The notes under the pieces were generated by a model, which did no database searches, was not told the DNA's origin, and was given only the letters and a program-made list of their open reading frames with translations. This document shows, in pieces, positions 52,528 to 61,781 of a stretch of DNA of 64,000 bases. The position numbers and the translations under genes were made by a program. Where the stretch lies: NCBI RefSeq assembly GCF_046195335.1, contig NZ_CP176093.1. One strand, 5' to 3'. This DNA comes from Methanospirillum lacunae (GTDB lineage Archaea > Halobacteriota > Methanomicrobia > Methanomicrobiales > Methanospirillaceae). The stretch's first letter is position 1. Each line of letters opens with the position of its first letter.

Positions 52528-53628
52528 ATGGATATCAATAATAATAAGCAAGCAATGAACTTCGAACGGATACCTACTGTACCAACCGCAGACGAGGTCC
52601 TTGACAGGGCACTTCGCCGGGCTGCAGCTAAGATGCGTGAGAAGAAACAGAAGAAACGTGCATCAGAAGAATTTGTAAGAGCAGCATACCTTTCGGTTCA
52701 CGATAAACTCGTCTCAGTAATCCAAGGTTTCCCGGAAATGGATAATCTGCCCCGATTTTACCAGGATCTCTTTGACATAATCTGGGGCACTGAACATCTT
52801 CGCAAGGCTCTTGGAGCCGTCGGCTGGGCAGCAAGATGGACAAAAGATCATAAAGGAGGACTTGCCAAGGATGTCAGATTCTCCAGCGATGAGGATGCAA
52901 CCGCTTCCCGGAAAAAGGCCGTGGCACGACTTGCATCGGTGGTTCATCAGATCGATGATCAACTCCTCTACCTCAATGAGGTCAGGAATGTCATGCGTAA
53001 ACTCCCGGTCATTGAGGACGTCTTCACAATTGTGGTGGCAGGGTTTCCAAACGTGGGCAAGTCCTCATTCATTAGGAGAGTCTCTTCAGCAGAGCCTGAG
53101 ATCGCATCATATCCATTCACAACAAAGGGTGTGATTATCGGTCACCGGATTGAACGCAGAGAAAAGATCCAGTTAATCGACACACCCGGCCTGCTTGACC
53201 GCCCGGCAGAAGAGAGAAACACCATCGAAAAGCAGGCGATTTCAGCGATCATCAACACCGCTGATGTTATCCTGTTTATCCTTGACCCAAGTACCTACTG
53301 CGGATTTCCTCTTGAAGATCAGATGCGCCTACTGGATGAGATCAGGGAATTAGTCCATGTTCCGATTATAGCTGTTGTAAACAAATCAGATGTAAAAACA
53401 CTTGAAGGATACAAGGCTATGTCAACAGCATCGGGTGAAGGGGTTGAAGAGGTACTTGAGATGCTCCTCTCAGAAAAACCCGCTCCCGGTGCAGCCCACC
53501 ACCCCGGACGTCAGGGATACTCAGATCCCGACGAGGAACCAGCCGATAAGGAATCCTATGATCGCCCCTCCATTAAGTGGCGGGAGTCCGGCTTGAGGCC
53601 TCCCAGACGAGACGAAATAGAGAAGTAA
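52528..53628 (+). CDS. NOG1-family GTPase
   Basis: A 366-residue GTPase of the Obg-HflX/NOG1 group, related to ribosome large-subunit assembly factors. The N-terminal helical domain begins FERIPTVPTADEVLDRALRR. The G domain has G1 VAGFPNVGKSSFI, the G2 Thr in SYPFTTKGV, G3 IDTPGLLDRP, G4 VVNKSDVK and G5 STASGEG. ATG 52555 (MNFERIPT) matches the usual family start and is an alternative. The last 35 codons overlap the presenilin-like gene on the other strand by 108 bp; this tail is charged and looks disordered. Confidence 0.88.
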   Translation: MDINNNKQAMNFERIPTVPTADEVLDRALRRAAAKMREKKQKKRASEEFVRAAYLSVHDKLVSVIQGFPEMDNLPRFYQDLFDIIWGTEHLRKALGAVGWAARWTKDHKGGLAKDVRFSSDEDATASRKKAVARLASVVHQIDDQLLYLNEVRNVMRKLPVIEDVFTIVVAGFPNVGKSSFIRRVSSAEPEIASYPFTTKGVIIGHRIERREKIQLIDTPGLLDRPAEERNTIEKQAISAIINTADVILFILDPSTYCGFPLEDQMRLLDEIRELVHVPIIAVVNKSDVKTLEGYKAMSTASGEGVEEVLEMLLSEKPAPGAAHHPGRQGYSDPDEEPADKESYDRPSIKWRESGLRPPRRDEIEK

Positions 53629-54507
53629 TGCCATCCCTGCAACTGAACCAATCATTGTAGTAATAACAGGGATAGAAAACCCAAACATCCCTTTTGCTGG
53701 CAGAAACACCGCTGCTGAAACTACAAGGATAGAGGGCATGATAAGATCACCAAGCCCCATCAGATATGCAGCCCGCTCGGGTTTTTGGTCCTGATCCCTA
53801 TGAAGAGAATCAGAGCTTTCACCAGTTTTTGCAGGCTGTACCATACCACCGACGCCGTCCCTGATGAATGAGTACCCCTCTTTTTTGGGAACAACAACCA
53901 TGATAGGCATCCTGTTTTCAATAATTCCTTCAGCAAGGGTCAGCATGTGTTTTGTCCGGTACACTGATATCGCGTCATAGACTGCGAGAAGAACGAGGAG
54001 CAGTATGACAGGTACAGGTTCGAGTGATATTCCAAATATCGAGGCAATCCCGGCTGAAAGAAGTACTCCAAGTACATCAACCACGTACCATTCAGGATAT
54101 TTTGCAAGGAGAGCGGTTGCCCCAACCGAGAGGAGTAATCCAATGGCAGTAGAAACAGCCATATCTAATCCTGCAAGAGAGAGCAGACCTGTGAAAACAT
54201 AGATAAACGAGAGAAAAAGCGATGCCCAGATGACTAGTTGTATAGCCCATTTCAGGCGGTACTTTAACAGAGCAAGGAGTACCACAGTGAATCCAAGCAG
54301 CATTGCAATGAACCAGATCGGGTTTTCATACGATGATGGATCTTCAAAGACCGCATACCCCGACTGGATCATCGGAACTGACAGGACAACTGCTCCTGCT
54401 TCAACAATGAGGAGCATCAGAGGCATTGCAGCAAGGGAAAGGATCGGATTTAGTGCCCTTCCTCCTGTGATGTGAGTATTTGCAAACTGATTATCAGATG
54501 ATTCCAT
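53521..54507 (-). CDS. Presenilin/SPP-type intramembrane aspartyl protease
   Basis: A 328-residue protein with about nine hydrophobic segments. The two catalytic aspartates are visible in AVYDAISVYRTKHM (Asp178) and LMGLGDLIMPS (Asp254), the YD and GLGD motifs of the family. The PAL position reads Leu-Pro-Pro-Leu-Asn (about 308-312) before the last helix. Archaeal homologues cleave transmembrane helices in the lipid bilayer; the Methanoculleus protein is the structural model for the family. ATG 54507 is used; the frame extends to 54621 but adds a hydrophilic leader. Its C-terminal segment, including the PPL motif, lies in the antisense overlap with the GTPase gene. Confidence 0.85.
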   Translation of the reverse strand: MESSDNQFANTHITGGRALNPILSLAAMPLMLLIVEAGAVVLSVPMIQSGYAVFEDPSSYENPIWFIAMLLGFTVVLLALLKYRLKWAIQLVIWASLFLSFIYVFTGLLSLAGLDMAVSTAIGLLLSVGATALLAKYPEWYVVDVLGVLLSAGIASIFGISLEPVPVILLLVLLAVYDAISVYRTKHMLTLAEGIIENRMPIMVVVPKKEGYSFIRDGVGGMVQPAKTGESSDSLHRDQDQKPERAAYLMGLGDLIMPSILVVSAAVFLPAKGMFGFSIPVITTMIGSVAGMALLLYFVSSGRPQAGLPPLNGGAIIGFLIGWFLVGI

Positions 54508-54783
54508 GTGCCTAAGAGGGAAGACTCTGAATGGTACATAATTATATCCCACACGGAAAGGCAACTCAACTTGTTCTCTTTCACGCTGATGGAACACATT
54601 ATCGCCATAAGTCCCGCGCATGCCTTACATAGAACAAATCCCTATTACACAGAGAGAAAACATACCTCAGAAGACCGGTCACAATCATATCAGATCAATT
54701 TTCTCAATGTGGGATTATTGCCCATCATAGATCTGGTACATATCGATTTTAATGACCGGTTTGACTGATATGGAGAGAATCAC

Positions 54784-55785
54784 ATGGGTGTAGCCTTACG
54801 CGATATTATTGCCCCATATAAACATCCGGCGGAATCACAGGATCTTACCGGAGTTGCATCTGTTGATGCATTCAACGCGCTCTATCAGTTTCTGTCCATC
54901 ATCAGACAGCCGGATGGAACACCGCTCATGGATAAAGAAGGGAGGATAACCTCACATCTGTCAGGGATCTTTTTCCGTACCACTAACTTTCTCCAACAGG
55001 GAATTCAGCCGGTTTGGATCTTTGACGGTAAACCTCCCGAATTAAAGGCACGGACAATAGGGGAACGACGGGCAGTCAGAGAAGAAGCTCAGGAGAAATG
55101 GGATCAGGCAAAACGAGAAGGCGATACTGCCGGAGCATTCAGGTATGCAATGGCGTCATCAAAACTTGATGACGAAGTCTTATCTTCAGCCCGTAATTTA
55201 CTTGATCTGCTCGGAATCCCGGTTATTAATGCTCCATCAGAAGGTGAGGCTGATGCCTCCAATATGGTAAGAACAGGTGTTGCCAGGTACGTTGCATCCC
55301 AGGATTACGATACTCTGCTCTTTGGGGCACCACTCCTAGTTCGGAACCTGACAGTGTCAGGAAAGAGAAGATCTCACGGCAGGATGGTAAATGTCCTGCC
55401 AGAAACAGTAGTCCTTGATGATGTACTCACGGGCCTCAATCTAACAAGAGAGGAACTTATTGATGTGGCTATTCTGGTTGGGACTGATTTCAACGAGGGA
55501 GCAGTCGGAGTCGGTGCAAAGACCGCACTCAAAAAGATCAAAGCTGGTGAATTCAAAGAGGTTGTTGCCTTAAAACTTCCGGACATAGATCCTGAACCAA
55601 TACGGAATTTTTTCCTGAATCCCCCAGTATCCGGGAATTACCCTATCGAATGGAAAAAACCAGATCATGATAGGATCATATCATTTCTCTGTGGGGATTA
55701 CGGATTTTCTGAAGACAGAATAAACCCGGTGCTTGAGAAGATCAGTGGCAGGGGAAAACAACGGACTCTTGACAGTTGGTTCTAA
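54784..55785 (+). CDS. fen: Flap endonuclease 1
   Basis: A 333-residue structure-specific nuclease that removes 5' flaps during Okazaki fragment processing and repair. It starts MGVALRDIIAPYKHP; the acidic metal sites are in VASVDAFNALYQFL, VWIFDGKPPELKART, APSEGEADASNMV and QDYDTLLFG. The helix-hairpin-helix region includes ILVGTDFNEGAVGVGAKTAL. The C-terminal QRTLDSWF is a PCNA-interacting peptide. Its end overlaps the open frame of the next gene, but the chosen start of that gene lies downstream. Confidence 0.95.
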   Translation: MGVALRDIIAPYKHPAESQDLTGVASVDAFNALYQFLSIIRQPDGTPLMDKEGRITSHLSGIFFRTTNFLQQGIQPVWIFDGKPPELKARTIGERRAVREEAQEKWDQAKREGDTAGAFRYAMASSKLDDEVLSSARNLLDLLGIPVINAPSEGEADASNMVRTGVARYVASQDYDTLLFGAPLLVRNLTVSGKRRSHGRMVNVLPETVVLDDVLTGLNLTREELIDVAILVGTDFNEGAVGVGAKTALKKIKAGEFKEVVALKLPDIDPEPIRNFFLNPPVSGNYPIEWKKPDHDRIISFLCGDYGFSEDRINPVLEKISGRGKQRTLDSWF

Positions 55786-55862
55786 ATTCAAAGCTTGCCA
55801 TTATAAAAGAACAGAACCAGGTACACTTTTTCTTGTCTGCATCGATATCTGATCAGGAGAAT

Positions 55863-58454
55863 ATGATCGGAACGACCGGTTTGAATACACACAGGAGTTT
55901 GCTAGGGTTCTTACTCGTAGGAATGATACTCGGATCTTCCATCATCTGTTCTGTAACTGCTGATAATCAGAATCAGGAAAATGAATCGGTCATGGCACAA
56001 TATGAGAACGGGACCATGACTTCAGAATGGGCTGTTGATTTTTCAGCCACTCCTCTTGAAGGTTACCCACCGGTTTGTGCCAAATTCACTGTTTCCGGAC
56101 CCCTCGCTGACTACCTCTGGGATTTTGGTGATGGGACAACTTCAAACTCCCGTAGCCCGGTTCACTGTTATCAGAAATCGGGTTCATATTGGGTGAAACT
56201 GAAGTATTCAATTGGTCAGAAATCTGGTGAGGTAAATAAAGAAGATTATATCAAAGTTAAAGATCCCGCAAACCTGGTGGATTATTCTGCAGACCCTGTT
56301 AACGGGACAGTTCCACTTAATGTTCAGTTTACGATTGCCGGAAATCCGACAAATATTCTCTGGAATTTTGATGACGGACAAGAGAGTTCTGATTCAAATC
56401 CTCAACATCAGTATCAGCACCCTGGGTTCTACTCCCCAACTTTGACCTACTGCGCCCAAGGAAACTGCGATAAGATCTCAAAATATAATTACATCCAGGT
56501 TTCCCAGGGAGAAGAGGTCAATTTTACTGCAGAAAAACTGGAGGGAGTGGCTCCCCTCTCCACTAAGTTTTCAGTCACCGGACCTGCTGAAACATTTTCA
56601 TGGGACTTTGGAGACGGGACTACATCTTATGAGAAAGATCCCAACCATTACTATGAAAAACCAGGCAATTACATGGTAACCCTGACCTACTCGATAGAAG
56701 AGGCAAGTTATACTCTGACACGACCCGATTACATCCATACAACCTCAAAATATGCTCCTGATTTCAACGGGTCTCCCCGGAGAGGAATCGCTCCCCTTTG
56801 CGTTGATCTTGATATGATTAACCAACCCCAGTCATGGACTTGGATGTTTGGAGACAACACAACATCACCTGAATCCCATGGTTCACATTGTTACGGGTTC
56901 AGTGGAAGTTATGATGTCGGGCTTCATTACTGCTACAACGGATACTGCAGCGATGTTGTCAAACCTGGTTTTGTCACAGTAGATTCACCAAAAATTTTTG
57001 CTGAACGTGGTGATGATGAGGCAACGATAAAATTCAGAACAGATGCAGGTGAGGGGCTCAGATATATCTGGGATTTTGGTGATTCTGCAACATCAGAGAG
57101 TGCAGGTCCCACTCACCGGTATGAGAAACCTGGCGACTACAATGTGACCCTTTCTGTGCTTGGAACCTGCGGGTGTACTGCTAAGTCCTCTGCAAAAGTT
57201 TCGGTGAACCCCAAACAGGTACTTGATTTTACAGCAACCCCCCTTGAGGGGTGTGCTCCGCACAGTGTTCAGTTTAGTACTGCCCCACCTGCATCACTTG
57301 CAGAGAAGCAAAAGTGGGACTTTGGGGATGGTGAGAAAAGCACAGATAATAATCCATTCCACAGTTACCAGTTTGCAGGAACATACTCAGTTACCCTGGT
57401 GAAAGAATATCCAGGCCATCAGGAGAACATAACCAAGCCTGATTTGATCCATATTTTTGATGTGCCTCACCCGTCCTTTTCAATGAATCCAACAACAGGA
57501 GTTGCACCGGCAACTATTACGTTCACTGATACAACAACAGGATATGAGTCCAAACGATCATGGGACTTTGGAGATGGCGTAACCGGAACTGATACACGGA
57601 TGGAACACCAGTACACAGAGGAAGGAACGTTCAACGCTTCTCTCACAGTCTGGGGTCAGGGTGACTGTCATGGTACAACAACTAAAGAGGTTCAGATATC
57701 CAACCCGAAAGAGGTGAAATATGACCTTTCCGGACTTCCAAGAAGAGGAGTTGCCCCTCTGTCAACATCTTTTAAAATTACTGGGAGTCCCTACCAGTGG
57801 TCAATCGATTTCGGGGATGGAAGTCAGCCTACATCAGAGCAGAATCCTTTTCACACCTATACAACCTCCGGTGTGTACAGTCCAAAACTTCATGTCTGCG
57901 ATGCAGACGGATGTCAGGATATAATAAAATCCGGATATATTGTTGCAATCCCATCCTCCTATCAGACTATCACTCTCTCAAAAGGATGGAACCTCATATC
58001 AACCCCGGTTACCCTTGAGCCAGGACAGGATACAATAAGTTTATTTTCTGGAGTAGATACAGCAAGCCATTCACTTTATTCCTGGGATAGTACTACAGGA
58101 CAGTGGAAGCGATTGACCAAAGATTCAGATCTCGATCCCCTGACAGCGGTCTGGATCTATGTAGCAAAACCAGTAGACATCAGTTTGCAGGTTGCTACAT
58201 CAGGGCCTGAAGGAAACCTGACCAGATCACTTTCAGCAGGCTGGAATCTGATAAGTTTTCCAGGAGCAAACGCAACGGCCCCTGAAGAAGTATTCGATGA
58301 CCTTCAATGGTCATATATTCTGGGCTTTAATGCACAATCCCAGCAGTACTATCCACCTATTCAGAAAGGAAATGGAGAGCAGTTACTAGACCCAAAGCAG
58401 GGATACTGGCTCTATATGGAGAAACCAGGAACACTTGTGGTACCGGCAATATAA
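55863..58454 (+). CDS. Surface protein with eight PKD domains
   Basis: An 863-residue exported protein. Residues 1-35 are the signal segment (LLGFLLVGMILGSSIICSVTA). Eight PKD domains follow, each with a WDFGDG-type core (e.g. LWDFGDGTTS, FSWDFGDGTTS, RSWDFGDGVTG) and the preceding SATPLEGYPPV-like strand. The last about 170 residues form another region with two copies of a GWNLIS motif (LSKGWNLISTPV, LSAGWNLISFPG). There is no C-terminal anchor. PKD domains are beta-sandwich spacers and adhesive modules of methanogen cell envelopes. ATG 55863, with GGAG upstream, starts just before the signal segment. Confidence 0.85.
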   Translation: MIGTTGLNTHRSLLGFLLVGMILGSSIICSVTADNQNQENESVMAQYENGTMTSEWAVDFSATPLEGYPPVCAKFTVSGPLADYLWDFGDGTTSNSRSPVHCYQKSGSYWVKLKYSIGQKSGEVNKEDYIKVKDPANLVDYSADPVNGTVPLNVQFTIAGNPTNILWNFDDGQESSDSNPQHQYQHPGFYSPTLTYCAQGNCDKISKYNYIQVSQGEEVNFTAEKLEGVAPLSTKFSVTGPAETFSWDFGDGTTSYEKDPNHYYEKPGNYMVTLTYSIEEASYTLTRPDYIHTTSKYAPDFNGSPRRGIAPLCVDLDMINQPQSWTWMFGDNTTSPESHGSHCYGFSGSYDVGLHYCYNGYCSDVVKPGFVTVDSPKIFAERGDDEATIKFRTDAGEGLRYIWDFGDSATSESAGPTHRYEKPGDYNVTLSVLGTCGCTAKSSAKVSVNPKQVLDFTATPLEGCAPHSVQFSTAPPASLAEKQKWDFGDGEKSTDNNPFHSYQFAGTYSVTLVKEYPGHQENITKPDLIHIFDVPHPSFSMNPTTGVAPATITFTDTTTGYESKRSWDFGDGVTGTDTRMEHQYTEEGTFNASLTVWGQGDCHGTTTKEVQISNPKEVKYDLSGLPRRGVAPLSTSFKITGSPYQWSIDFGDGSQPTSEQNPFHTYTTSGVYSPKLHVCDADGCQDIIKSGYIVAIPSSYQTITLSKGWNLISTPVTLEPGQDTISLFSGVDTASHSLYSWDSTTGQWKRLTKDSDLDPLTAVWIYVAKPVDISLQVATSGPEGNLTRSLSAGWNLISFPGANATAPEEVFDDLQWSYILGFNAQSQQYYPPIQKGNGEQLLDPKQGYWLYMEKPGTLVVPAI

Positions 58455-58476
58455 TCAAAAATTTTGTTTCCCGGAA

Positions 58477-59073
58477 TCAGGGAAGTTGTTTCCAAACATG
58501 GGCAAAGCGCTGTGCTGCGGTCACATGCCCGAATATACCAAAGATCAGAAGCAGCCATGCAAAGAGACTGAGCCCAAGAATTTCTGCCGGGATGAACAGG
58601 CTGGCGATGCAGACACCCATCAGAAGTACGAGCCGGTCAGCCCTGCCAAGTAGACCTCCATAAAAGCGGCCTACACCTACAGCCTGCGCCTGTGTCCCCA
58701 TGTACGATGACATCAGAACGCCTGTGAGACCGAAAATCCCAATCCACCAGGCACAGAGAGGGCCTGAAAATATACCACACAGGATGAAGATGTCAGCATA
58801 CCGGTCAACGGTGTGATCCAGAAAATCACCCCTGAGCCCCTGCTGTCCGAGTGCCCGTGCCATTGCCCCGTCAAGCCCATCAAAGAACGCATTCAGAATC
58901 ACCCCAAAGGTGCCGAAGAGAATATCGCCTCTGAAAAATGCATATCCTCCACCTGCTGCAGCAATCAATGAGAGTATCGTACAGAAGTTGGGGGTGAGAC
59001 CTATCCGGACAGTTGCGGATACAACAGGATCTATGAAAGGTTTAACCTGTGCCCGGTACGAGTCAAGTGTCAT
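58477..59073 (-). CDS. CDP-alcohol phosphatidyltransferase, probably archaetidylinositol phosphate synthase
   Basis: A 198-residue membrane enzyme with the CDP-alcohol motif D-G-x2-D-G/A-x2-A-R-x8-G-x3-D-x3-D, seen as FFDGLDGAMARALGQ and GDFLDHTVDRYAD. Helices cover most of the rest. The start block MTLDSYRAQVKPFIDP is like archaeal enzymes that join myo-inositol-phosphate to CDP-archaeol; glycerol- or serine-type substrates cannot be excluded. ATG 59073 overlaps the kinase stop (ATGA); an upstream in-frame ATG at 59100 lies inside the kinase gene. Confidence 0.82.
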   Translation of the reverse strand: MTLDSYRAQVKPFIDPVVSATVRIGLTPNFCTILSLIAAAGGGYAFFRGDILFGTFGVILNAFFDGLDGAMARALGQQGLRGDFLDHTVDRYADIFILCGIFSGPLCAWWIGIFGLTGVLMSSYMGTQAQAVGVGRFYGGLLGRADRLVLLMGVCIASLFIPAEILGLSLFAWLLLIFGIFGHVTAAQRFAHVWKQLP

Positions 59074-59582
59074 AATAAGTCCACACAGGTGGAAAGCCAA
59101 TCAACAACACCATGTTTGGGGGGTACATCTCCGGTCAGGATCCCTTCTATCATATCTGCAACCTCGGCAACTGTCTTATCGGTTACATCCATCTCATATA
59201 TCATCTCAGGGGTATGCTCTTCCATTGCCTCAATGAGGACAACATCAAGTAGTTCTGCCTCCACATTCTCGGCAACCTTCTCGTCAGGATACCCCCTGGC
59301 AACAAGTCGCTCTTTTAGAACATCAGGACGACACCTGATAACGATAACCCGTGATACAGGAAGGAGATGAGTAAGATGTCCTTCAACAATTCCATCCAGT
59401 AGAGGGAACTCATCACGCCACCGATCTGTATCTATGACGTGTGCCTGTCTTTCATCATCTTCTTCGATGATGTATGGACCGATAGTATCGTTTGCCCTGA
59501 TGACCTGATGACCACGGTTTGTAAGTTCATCAGATACGGTAGATTTCCCGGTCCCGGGAGTCCCGGTCAGGGCAATCAGCAT
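59070..59582 (-). CDS. Adenylate kinase-like NMP kinase (AK6/Fap7 type)
   Basis: A 170-residue P-loop kinase. Walker A is MLIALTGTPGTGKSTVSDEL; the NMP region includes DTDRWRDEFP and IVEGHLTHLLPVSRVIVIR, and the lid follows (LVARGYPDEKVAENVEAE). This is the archaeal AK6/Fap7-like set, which phosphorylates AMP-type nucleotides and, in eukaryotes, aids small-subunit rRNA processing. It overlaps hisC by 7 nt and the lipid synthase by 4 nt, so the three are one transcript. Confidence 0.88.
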   Translation of the reverse strand: MLIALTGTPGTGKSTVSDELTNRGHQVIRANDTIGPYIIEEDDERQAHVIDTDRWRDEFPLLDGIVEGHLTHLLPVSRVIVIRCRPDVLKERLVARGYPDEKVAENVEAELLDVVLIEAMEEHTPEMIYEMDVTDKTVAEVADMIEGILTGDVPPKHGVVDWLSTCVDLL

Positions 59583-60649
59583 ATCTGGTTAATTCCTGAG
59601 AGGAACTGTTCACATTCCCAGTCCTCACCCACACAGACCCTGATGTAGTGATCAGCAAGACCGGGGAAGGACCGGCATGATCTAACGATGACACCTTTCT
59701 CTGCAAGCCGTGCCGCGCACTCATCTCCACTCATTGGTGCGGTGTCGATCATCACAAAGTTGGCTCCTCCCGGCAGAACCGGTAGTTTGCATATATCGTG
59801 GAATTTCTGGATCCAGGATCTCACATGCCTGATTGTGCGCTCAACGTACTCCTTATCAGCAAGGGCACCGGTTGCTGCAGAAAGTGACAGAGTATTAACC
59901 GTGAACGGGGTTGCTGCCTTTTCATACACCGGTTTCAGCCACGATGGAACAAAAGCATACCCGATCCGACAGCCGGCAAGGCCGAAGACCTTCGACATGG
60001 TCCGTCCGATAACAAGGTTATCGTGCTTTTCCATCAGGGAGCGGTAATCGATCTCTGAAAATTCAACATATGCATTATCCAGAAAGAGGATGCCATCCAG
60101 TGCATCTGCGATCCTTTCAACATCTTCCAGAGAAGTCATGGTTCCGGTTGGGTTGTTAGGACTGCATAGGAATGCTATCTTTGCATTTTTGGCTGCAGAT
60201 ATGAAAGTATCAACATCTACTGTGAAGTCATCTCTCCGTGGGATTTTGATAACCTCTGCTCCCTGGGCCTTTGCTGCAAGCCCGTAAAATGAAAAGGTCG
60301 GGACTGATACGGCAACGGCCTCACCCGGATTTACCAGTACACGGATACAGGTCTCAATAACCCCGTCCATCCCAACACCGGTTACAAACTCATAGTCACC
60401 ATGGTAATCCTTGAGTGCCTGAATCAGTCTCCCGGCTCCTCCGGTATCAGGATACCGGTGAATAGTAGCAAGTGCTTTCTGTACTTCAGCAACCGCAAGA
60501 GGAGAAGGACCGAAGGGATTTTCATTGCTTGCCAGCCGTGCAACCCTTGAAAAACCATAGGTCTCTGCTATCTCTTCAGGGGAGCGGGCATACACATACC
60601 CTTCCTGCTTGTAGATATCACGAACTCGCGAATTTACTGACTGCTGCAT
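59576..60649 (-). CDS. hisC: Histidinol-phosphate aminotransferase
   Basis: A 357-residue PLP class I/II aminotransferase of the HisC subgroup, step eight of histidine synthesis. Blocks seen are RLASNENPFGPSPLA, HRYPDTGGAGRLIQAL, LCSPNNPTGTM, FLDNAYVEFSE and RTMSKVFGLAGCRIGYA with the PLP-binding Lys. The C-terminal VRVCVG-like block is YIRVCVGEDWE. It overlaps the ArgD-type gene by 32 nt. Other his genes are not in the window. Confidence 0.9.
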   Translation of the reverse strand: MQQSVNSRVRDIYKQEGYVYARSPEEIAETYGFSRVARLASNENPFGPSPLAVAEVQKALATIHRYPDTGGAGRLIQALKDYHGDYEFVTGVGMDGVIETCIRVLVNPGEAVAVSVPTFSFYGLAAKAQGAEVIKIPRRDDFTVDVDTFISAAKNAKIAFLCSPNNPTGTMTSLEDVERIADALDGILFLDNAYVEFSEIDYRSLMEKHDNLVIGRTMSKVFGLAGCRIGYAFVPSWLKPVYEKAATPFTVNTLSLSAATGALADKEYVERTIRHVRSWIQKFHDICKLPVLPGGANFVMIDTAPMSGDECAARLAEKGVIVRSCRSFPGLADHYIRVCVGEDWECEQFLSGINQIC

Positions 60650-61772
60650 TGATGATACCTGTTGCCTTGTCTATTTCGGCATTCGTGATTGTCAATGGGG
60701 GGACAAGCCTCAGGTTCCCGTGTGCTGCACAGTTAACAAGCAGGCCATGTACTGCACATTCTTTCTGAACGTCAGCACAATGATCGCCAATTGTTATCCC
60801 GATCATCAGTCCCTTAACCCGGGGATTGAGATGAGCGAGTGCTGCCCTGAACCGCTCACCCTTTGCTGCAACTTCAGGAAGTACTTTACCAATAACATCA
60901 ATCGATGCAAGAGCTGCAGCGCAGGCTATTGGCCCCCCTGCAAAGGTGCTTCCATGCTCTGATTTCCCAAATTCAAGTCCTTCCCGTGCAACGATAGCTC
61001 CCATGGGAAATCCACTCGCCATAGCCTTAGCCATGGTAATAATATCAGGATGAATTCCTTCTTCCTGGAATGCAAACCAGTGACCTGTCCTACCCATACC
61101 ACTCTGAACCTCGTCAACGATGAGGAGGACACCTTTGGCATCACAGATCTCCCTGACCTGCTTCAGGTATCCTGGAGGGGGAATAATGACACCCCCTTCA
61201 CCCTGAATCGGTTCAAGAATTACGGCAGCTGTCTCCTCTGTAATTGCACCCTTCAGTGCTTGTACATCACCGTAGGGTACAAACGATGTAAACGGCTGAA
61301 GAGGCATGAAAGGCTCTCTGATAGCAGGTTTATGGGTACAGGCAAGGGACCCCATAGTCCGCCCATGAAAACCTCCCTCGCATGCAATGAACTCTTTTCT
61401 TCCGGTTCTGATCCGTGCCAATTTCAGGGCTCCTTCCATTGCCTCTGCTCCAGAGTTGGAGAAGAATGCTTTCGCGTTTCCTGGAAGTCCTGATATCTCT
61501 ACCAGTTTTTTTGCGAGAGCACCCTGATGCGGAACATAGAACAGGTTCGAACAATGGATCAGTTCTGCTGCCTGCTCTGCTATTGCTTTGACTACCTTTG
61601 GATGGCAGTGGCCGGTACTGCACACTGCGATTCCTGCTACAAGATCAAGATATTGCTTCCCGTCAGCATCGGTGACAGTGCATCCGGACCCTTTGGTGAT
61701 CATGATCTCCCTGCTGAATGCAGGCATGATATATTGTGATTCAAGTTCCCGATAATTTGATTCGAAATTCAT
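60618..61772 (-). CDS. argD: Acetylornithine aminotransferase-like class III aminotransferase
   Basis: A 384-residue class III PLP enzyme. It has DADGKQYLDLVAGIAVCSTG, FFSNSGAEAMEGALKLAR, GFHGRTMGSLACTHKP, LLIVDEVQSGMGRTG and the PLP Lys in TMAKAMASGFPMGA. ArgD makes acetylornithine in arginine synthesis; N-succinyl or LysJ-type substrates are possible. The C-terminal overlap with hisC and the 9-nt gap to guaA indicate an operon of amino acid and nucleotide genes. Confidence 0.88.
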   Translation of the reverse strand: MNFESNYRELESQYIMPAFSREIMITKGSGCTVTDADGKQYLDLVAGIAVCSTGHCHPKVVKAIAEQAAELIHCSNLFYVPHQGALAKKLVEISGLPGNAKAFFSNSGAEAMEGALKLARIRTGRKEFIACEGGFHGRTMGSLACTHKPAIREPFMPLQPFTSFVPYGDVQALKGAITEETAAVILEPIQGEGGVIIPPPGYLKQVREICDAKGVLLIVDEVQSGMGRTGHWFAFQEEGIHPDIITMAKAMASGFPMGAIVAREGLEFGKSEHGSTFAGGPIACAAALASIDVIGKVLPEVAAKGERFRAALAHLNPRVKGLMIGITIGDHCADVQKECAVHGLLVNCAAHGNLRLVPPLTITNAEIDKATGIINAAVSKFASS

Positions 61773-61781
61773 TGTTACATC

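Noticed and set aside
54508..54621. Longer start for the presenilin-like protease
   Set aside because: The added residues are hydrophilic and charged and do not belong to the family; ATG 54507 sits at a normal distance before the first helix.
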